Of a stretch of 10,542 bases of DNA, positions 6,965 to 10,542 are shown one piece after another. The stretch comes from Pseudomonadota bacterium. Its GTDB lineage: Bacteria > Pseudomonadota > Gammaproteobacteria > Pseudomonadales > Azotimanducaceae. The stretch's first letter is position 1, and each line of letters begins with the position of its first letter. The notes below the pieces were generated by a model. It had not been told where the DNA came from. It saw only the letters and a program-made list of their open reading frames with translations, and made no database searches. The translations under genes and the position numbers were made by a program. Where the stretch lies: the NCBI GenBank assembly GCA_027622495.1, contig JAQBYL010000114.1, positions 1 to 10,542 on the forward strand, given 5' to 3'.

Positions 6965-7495
6965 ATGTCGGTAAACAAGTCGGTAAACAAGTCCGTAAAC
7001 AAGTCCGTAAACAAAGGGTTTCATCATCTGGGCCTGGCGACCCACAACATGGATGCCACGCTTGATTTCTACGAGCGCGTCCTGGGGTTTGAAACACGGG
7101 TCTGCGATCTCATGTCACCTCAGGCCGGGGGCAAGATCCGTCATGCATTTCTCGATGCGGGCGATGGCGAACTGATCGCGTTCATGGAGTGCACCGAAGT
7201 TCCCGGCATCAGCGATGATTTCGATGCCGGTCTTAACCGGGGTTTGGGTATCACTGGTGGTGTTCTGCACTTTGCCTTCAAGGCCGACGATGAGGCCGAC
7301 CTGATTTTGCGGCGCCAGCAGCTTCAAAAGATGGATGTCAAAGTGACCGACGTAGTCGATCACGGCTGGTGTAAATCAATCTACTTCATGGATCCTAACC
7401 ACTTGCAGCTTGAGTTCTGCGCTCTCACCGACGGGTATAACCCTGGCCTCGTGAAAGATCGCGAGAGCAGTGCCTGGAAAGCGTTAGCACGCTAA
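6965..7495 (+). CDS. VOC superfamily (glyoxalase/extradiol dioxygenase fold) protein with repeat-derived N-terminus
   Basis: Metal-dependent vicinal-oxygen-chelate fold protein; the substrate cannot be told from sequence. The 176-residue product has two beta-alpha-beta-beta-beta modules: HHLGLATHNMDATLDFYERVLGF begins the first (residues 20 on, split here as HHLGLATHNM, DATLDFYERV, LGF), with ELIAFME closing it, and GGVLHFAFKAD opens the second, which ends with MDPNHLQLEF. The likely metal ligands are one His in HHLG, Glu in ELIAFME, His in VLHFAF and Glu in LQLEF. Residues 2-17 are four SVNK repeats from a 12-nt DNA repeat, an extension not usual in the family. I chose ATG at 6965 because GGTGA lies 5 nt upstream; GTG at 6956 in the same frame would add three residues. 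It is a single gene, convergent with the DUF5916 gene. Confidence 0.85.
   Translation: MSVNKSVNKSVNKSVNKGFHHLGLATHNMDATLDFYERVLGFETRVCDLMSPQAGGKIRHAFLDAGDGELIAFMECTEVPGISDDFDAGLNRGLGITGGVLHFAFKADDEADLILRRQQLQKMDVKVTDVVDHGWCKSIYFMDPNHLQLEFCALTDGYNPGLVKDRESSAWKALAR
6968..7015 (+). repeat. Four tandem 12-nt repeats at the start of the VOC gene
   Basis: Four back-to-back copies of TCSGTAAACAAR, in frame, each encoding Ser-Val-Asn-Lys. Copies one and two have TCG and copies three and four have TCC, and the last copy ends AAA rather than AAG; the rest is identical. The units lie directly after the ATG. Just upstream, TGAGCGGG is also duplicated (6947-6954 and 6957-6964). Copy number can change without breaking the reading frame. 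Confidence 0.95.
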
Positions 7496-7502
7496 CCAGG
7501 CA
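7471..7502. terminator. Possible hairpin between convergent genes
   Basis: TGCCTGG (7471-7477) pairs with CCAGGCA (7496-7502), and within the loop TTAGC/GCTAA (7484-7488 and 7491-7495) can also pair. It spans the VOC stop codon and the 15-bp gap before the DUF5916 stop, where a terminator serving both strands would be expected. It lacks a T-tract on either side, so this is a weak candidate only. Confidence 0.3.
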
Positions 7503-7510
7503 GGCCGCCG

Positions 7511-10072
7511 CTACAGGCCAAAACGATAGCGCAGCTTGATCACCAGAAAGTCGATGACCGGCTGGTCCAGCGCGTCCCTGAACAGATTGTCAAAGCCGTC
7601 GTCCACGGTGTTGTTGGTGAAGTTGCTCCCACGGGTGTACACAACAAACAGATCCGACAGCGGCGCAATCTGCCAGCGGTAGCGCATTTGTACCGTCATC
7701 CGGTTGATCACGAAGTCACGGCTGTTTGCACCGGGCGTAGTTGGCACGGGAATCAGATCACCATCGCCATTCGACGGCAGAAACCAGCGCTGTTGCTCCC
7801 GGGCCTTGATCCCCGCCCACTGCAGGCTTATCCGAAACTGTTGTCGGGCCGAGATAAACAGATCAGCAGCGAGCCGCGGTTGCAGATCATCTGCAGAATA
7901 AGTTGTGAATTGTTGACCACTTGAATGCAGCAGCCAGCCGTCTCGATCCTGGTAGTTGAGGTCCAGGTCCAGCGAGAAACGATGGTTCGGCTTGTAGGTG
8001 AAGCCAAAAGAGCTCAAATACGACCAGCCAGACATATCTTCCTGTCGCGCGCCAAGGCGCCCGCTGAAGCTCAACGCTCTGGTTGCATCAGTGCCAAAAG
8101 CAACGTCAAACACCCAGCGATCATCGATCCGGTACGAACCGTTGCCTTCGCTTTCCAGATCATCCCAGCGCTCGGGAAAGTAATCGACTTCGGTGCGCAA
8201 CTCGAAGAAGTTGTTGAAAGTGAAGGTGTTGCGCAAGAAGAGACCGGTGCGCGTGGCTTCACCATTGCTGTTCTCCCAGTAGGAAGCGCCGATATTCAGA
8301 TTGTAGGATCGCAGTCGCTCCATGCCCCGGCTGCGCGTATAGGTGAAGTTATAGTTGCCGCCGTAGTCGTCGTTGCGACGCAGAAAACCCAGATCGTTGA
8401 TGTCGAGCTTGCTGTCCAGCGCATCCAGACGGAGCTGGTGAACGATCCCCTGACGCTGCGTGTAGCGGGCGTCAAGCATGCCACCGAAACCCGTGGCGTC
8501 ATTCACGTCGCTGGCCATCAACTGCAGGTCCAGAGCGAGCTTGCCGCTACTGTCCAGATAATGTGTGTCTACACCGTGCACAACAGCATCGTAGTTCTGA
8601 TTGCGCGTGTAGGTGCCGATATAGCCAATGGACTTGCGACTGGCACCTACATCTTCGTACAGAATCCGGGCCACGCCGAAATCCCGGCCAACCGAATCCA
8701 CCGTGACCGGTGCGCCGTTTGCGTTAAAGCCGTTCAGTTCCATGTCATCTTCGAATGCCCCCATGGCGCCGTAGCGCCATCCGCCGATCTGACCGGTTGC
8801 TTTGAGAGCCCCGGTCACGTCCGTTGGCTGGGCCAGCTCGAACCCGGGTATGACCACATTGCCGGGAACGTTTACGTTTGGCGCGCCACCGATGCGACGG
8901 GTGTTCACAATCTGTGTCGGCTCCGGGAAAAAGAGCTGCGATGTGCGCCGGGAACCCGTGGTTCTGCTGCCCTGCATCTGCGGTCGTGAGCGCGGCGTGG
9001 TTGTGAAAATTTCATTCCCTTCCAGGAAGAACAGTCGCTTTTCGGGAAAGAAAGTTTCCGTAGACGTCAGATTCACAACCACATCATCTGATTCCACTGC
9101 ACCAAAATCCGGGTTCAAGGTAGCACTCATCTGCAGATTGGTGGACGGACGCCAGAACACATCGGCACCCACGTTACCTTCGCTTTCTTCCGCCGCCCGA
9201 TCGTAGTTCCCGGACACATAGGGATACACATCGAATTGCTGCTTGGGTTTCACCCTGGCCAGTTCCATCGGTTGCAGGGCACTCATGAAACGGGCACCGG
9301 TTTCCGGCAACGCAGGAAAACCGAAACGCTCATCCAGGTAACCCACCTGACGGCTGACATACAGGCCAATGCGCCGTTGGCCTTGCGTTTGCGGCATGGC
9401 CATCATCGACCAGGGCAGAAACATTTCGGCGGACCAGCCGTCTTGCGTTGTTGTGGTGGCGCCATCCCAGGCACCATCCCACTCGTTGGAATACTGGCGT
9501 TCGGGGGCGATCTTTCCGTCGGCGAGCGATCCACCCAGACTCACACTGAACCAGTAGCCGTAAGTGCCTTCCGCGGACGTATCCAGGGTCACGCTGAGAC
9601 TGTCGCGCGAGAAAAAGTCATCGCGCGAACTCAAACGCTCCATCAGTGTTTCGGGGGGCTGCTCCGCCTGCATGCTGATGTACAGACCCTTCTGCGTGTA
9701 GAAGTAGCGCATCAGGGTCTTATGCTGCGGTACCGCCAGGGTGTCTGGTACCAACACCCGCATACCGTCATAACCGGGAATTCGCTGCCAGACGGCCTCA
9801 TCCAGTCTGCCGTCCAGCACGAAGTTGATGGTTGCCTCGTCGAACTCCATCACCTCGATGGCGGCACCCTCGGCGAGACCGTCGGCTGTGAGCAGGAGTT
9901 GGGCGGAAGCAGCTTGAACAGGCAACGCGGGCTGATCTGTCTGGGCGAGCGCAGTTGCGGTGCCGAACAGGAGCAGGCTGACACCCAGCCAGACTGCCAG
10001 CAGCATTGAGTTCATCCTTCGCATCAGCAGGTTCTGAGCGCCCCTGCAACCAGATGTCTGTGTTCGTGGCAA
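7511..10072 (-). CDS. DUF5916-type outer-membrane protein with N-terminal CBM9-like domain and C-terminal beta-barrel
   Basis: Large exported protein of unknown biochemical role, recognised as DUF5916. A signal peptide (hydrophobic core about residues 24-36, cleavage after ATALA, 40-44) leads to a carbohydrate-binding-like sandwich at about 84-270 (VLDGRLDEAVWQRIP, then YFYTQKGLYISMQAEQP). The conserved family block follows: NPDFGAVESD (320-329) and TFFPEKRLFFLEGNEIF (340-356). The rest is a long series of alternating beta-strand segments ending KLRYRFGL, typical of an outer-membrane barrel. The frame starts at TTG 10072, with GGAG six bases upstream. An ATG at 10024 (MRRMNS) would give a more usual signal peptide but has no clear ribosome site; an ATG at 10006 has AAGGA 8 nt upstream but would lose the basic n-region. 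Length (853 residues) seems normal. It is divergent from the ferritin-like gene. Substrate and partner are unknown. Confidence 0.85.
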   Translation of the reverse strand: MPRTQTSGCRGAQNLLMRRMNSMLLAVWLGVSLLLFGTATALAQTDQPALPVQAASAQLLLTADGLAEGAAIEVMEFDEATINFVLDGRLDEAVWQRIPGYDGMRVLVPDTLAVPQHKTLMRYFYTQKGLYISMQAEQPPETLMERLSSRDDFFSRDSLSVTLDTSAEGTYGYWFSVSLGGSLADGKIAPERQYSNEWDGAWDGATTTTQDGWSAEMFLPWSMMAMPQTQGQRRIGLYVSRQVGYLDERFGFPALPETGARFMSALQPMELARVKPKQQFDVYPYVSGNYDRAAEESEGNVGADVFWRPSTNLQMSATLNPDFGAVESDDVVVNLTSTETFFPEKRLFFLEGNEIFTTTPRSRPQMQGSRTTGSRRTSQLFFPEPTQIVNTRRIGGAPNVNVPGNVVIPGFELAQPTDVTGALKATGQIGGWRYGAMGAFEDDMELNGFNANGAPVTVDSVGRDFGVARILYEDVGASRKSIGYIGTYTRNQNYDAVVHGVDTHYLDSSGKLALDLQLMASDVNDATGFGGMLDARYTQRQGIVHQLRLDALDSKLDINDLGFLRRNDDYGGNYNFTYTRSRGMERLRSYNLNIGASYWENSNGEATRTGLFLRNTFTFNNFFELRTEVDYFPERWDDLESEGNGSYRIDDRWVFDVAFGTDATRALSFSGRLGARQEDMSGWSYLSSFGFTYKPNHRFSLDLDLNYQDRDGWLLHSSGQQFTTYSADDLQPRLAADLFISARQQFRISLQWAGIKAREQQRWFLPSNGDGDLIPVPTTPGANSRDFVINRMTVQMRYRWQIAPLSDLFVVYTRGSNFTNNTVDDGFDNLFRDALDQPVIDFLVIKLRYRFGL

Positions 10073-10180
10073 CTGCCTCTCCAGATTAAACCGGCCTCAA
10101 CCGGGTCTGTGGAACCTGCGCTTGTGTCTCGCAGTCGTTCGCGTCTGTAAAGATACCACCAGCAAACGACCTGTTGTGCT

Positions 10181-10220
10181 GCGTGTGAAACGCATTGTGG
10201 AAACACGCTAAATGGCGTTT
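10181..10220. promoter_or_regulatory. Overlapping inverted repeats in the divergent intergenic region
   Basis: The 189-bp gap between the divergent DUF5916 and ferritin-like genes holds two interleaved inverted repeats: GCGTGT-N16-ACACGC (10181-10186 and 10203-10208) and AAACGCATT paired with AATGGCGTTT with one bulged G (10188-10196 and 10211-10220). They sit 42 to 81 bases before the ferritin-like start, where a regulator could act on that gene. TAGTAT (10220-10225) is a possible -10 for it, with no good -35. The sequence does not match a Fur box. Low confidence. Confidence 0.3.
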
Positions 10221-10261
10221 AGTATTCCTGACCAGCTTGAAAGCAACATTTTGGAGGAATC

Positions 10262-10542
10262 ATGGGTAAACCTACTTATCTGGGGCTGTTGAATTCGATT
10301 GCCGTCAATGAGGCGAAGGGTGAAAAACTGCTCAAGACCTGGGCGGATGCGACCAGCGATGAGCAACTTAAAAGCGCGCTCGCATTCGTGGCAATCCGCG
10401 AAGGTGAGCATGCCTGGGCATTCACCAAGCGCATGTGTGAACTGGGTTACGAAGTCGACGAGGGCAATGCATTCCAGGTATTCAAGGATTTCGATGGGTT
10501 GCTCGCCTGTGCCTCATCAAACGCAACCGATGCAGAAAAGGT
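10262..10542 (+). CDS. Ferritin-like (rubrerythrin-type fold) protein, 5' part, runs off right edge
   Basis: The first 93 codons of a helical protein resembling the ferritin-like/rubrerythrin superfamily. The first helix has LLNSIAVNEAKGEKLL with Glu17 as a possible metal ligand. The second helix contains the ExxH motif REGEHAWAF (Glu47, His50), as in diiron carboxylate proteins, and the third segment begins around FQVFKDFDGLL. Such proteins bind a diiron centre or have lost it; roles range from peroxide reduction to iron handling, and the sequence does not decide. The ATG at 10262 has an excellent ribosome site, GGAGGAA, at a 2-nt gap after TTTT (GGAGG lies 4 nt from ATG). It is divergent from the DUF5916 gene. 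The second half of the four-helix bundle and any rubredoxin-like tail lie outside the window. Confidence 0.72.
   Translation, partial: MGKPTYLGLLNSIAVNEAKGEKLLKTWADATSDEQLKSALAFVAIREGEHAWAFTKRMCELGYEVDEGNAFQVFKDFDGLLACASSNATDAEK

Noticed and set aside
6968..7015. Iteron-like array or CRISPR-like repeat
   Set aside because: Units are 12 nt with no spacers, lie in frame inside a gene, and there is no replication or Cas gene nearby.
7925..8989. Plus-strand frame of 354 codons inside the DUF5916 gene
   Set aside because: It lies wholly antisense to well-conserved DUF5916 blocks, has no recognisable domain or good ribosome site, and is what a long GC-rich gene produces by chance.
9236..10009. 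Plus-strand frame of 257 codons antisense to the N-terminal part of the DUF5916 gene
   Set aside because: It is antisense to the signal peptide, CBM9-like region and family motif; composition is rich in His, Gln and Arg as expected for antisense of this codon usage.

Overview
This is a bacterial chromosomal window, most likely from a proteobacterium and perhaps a gammaproteobacterium. The base composition is moderately GC-rich by eye. It carries a soluble NAD-type formate dehydrogenase operon, a YejA-like periplasmic binding protein and a large DUF5916-type outer-membrane protein. Taxonomy is an inference from gene families only; there is no rRNA or phylogenetic marker. No tRNA, rRNA, CRISPR array, insertion sequence, integrase or phage gene was seen.

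Layout from left to right. (1) The 5' part of a minus-strand gene for a YejA-like oligopeptide ABC-transporter binding protein runs off the left edge (1-643), with a good extended -10 element upstream. (2) A complete minus-strand fdsGBACD operon occupies 738-6615: fdsG, fdsB, fdsA, fdhD (fdsC) and fdsD, tightly packed or overlapping. The fdsA gene is split into two frames (2699-4582 and 1752-2717) by an apparent small deletion near 2761-2770. (3) A regulatory gap (6616-6787) holds a perfect 8-bp-arm inverted repeat right in front of fdsG. (4) Divergent to the operon lie a 34-codon hydrophobic small ORF (6788-6892) and a VOC/glyoxalase-fold gene (6965-7495) whose N-terminus is built from four 12-nt tandem repeats. 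(5) A minus-strand 2.5-kb gene for a DUF5916 outer-membrane beta-barrel protein (7511-10072) converges on the VOC gene. (6) A plus-strand ferritin-like (diiron four-helix) gene starts at 10262 and runs off the right edge.

How the genes fit together. FdsG (2Fe-2S), FdsB (FMN, NAD, 4Fe-4S) and FdsA (multiple FeS clusters plus bis-MGD molybdenum site) would form the catalytic cytoplasmic complex that oxidises formate to CO2 with NAD+ as acceptor. FdhD supplies the sulfur needed by the Mo cofactor, and FdsD is a small accessory subunit. With fdsA split as it stands, the complex is predicted to be inactive unless the break is an assembly error. All other operon members are intact, so the lesion is either very recent or artefactual. 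The remaining genes show no clear functional link to formate metabolism.

I did not find convincing evidence of a wholly new system. The items most worth a second look are the fdsA break, the tandem-repeat N-terminus of the VOC protein, the small membrane ORF, and the inverted repeat at the fds promoter.
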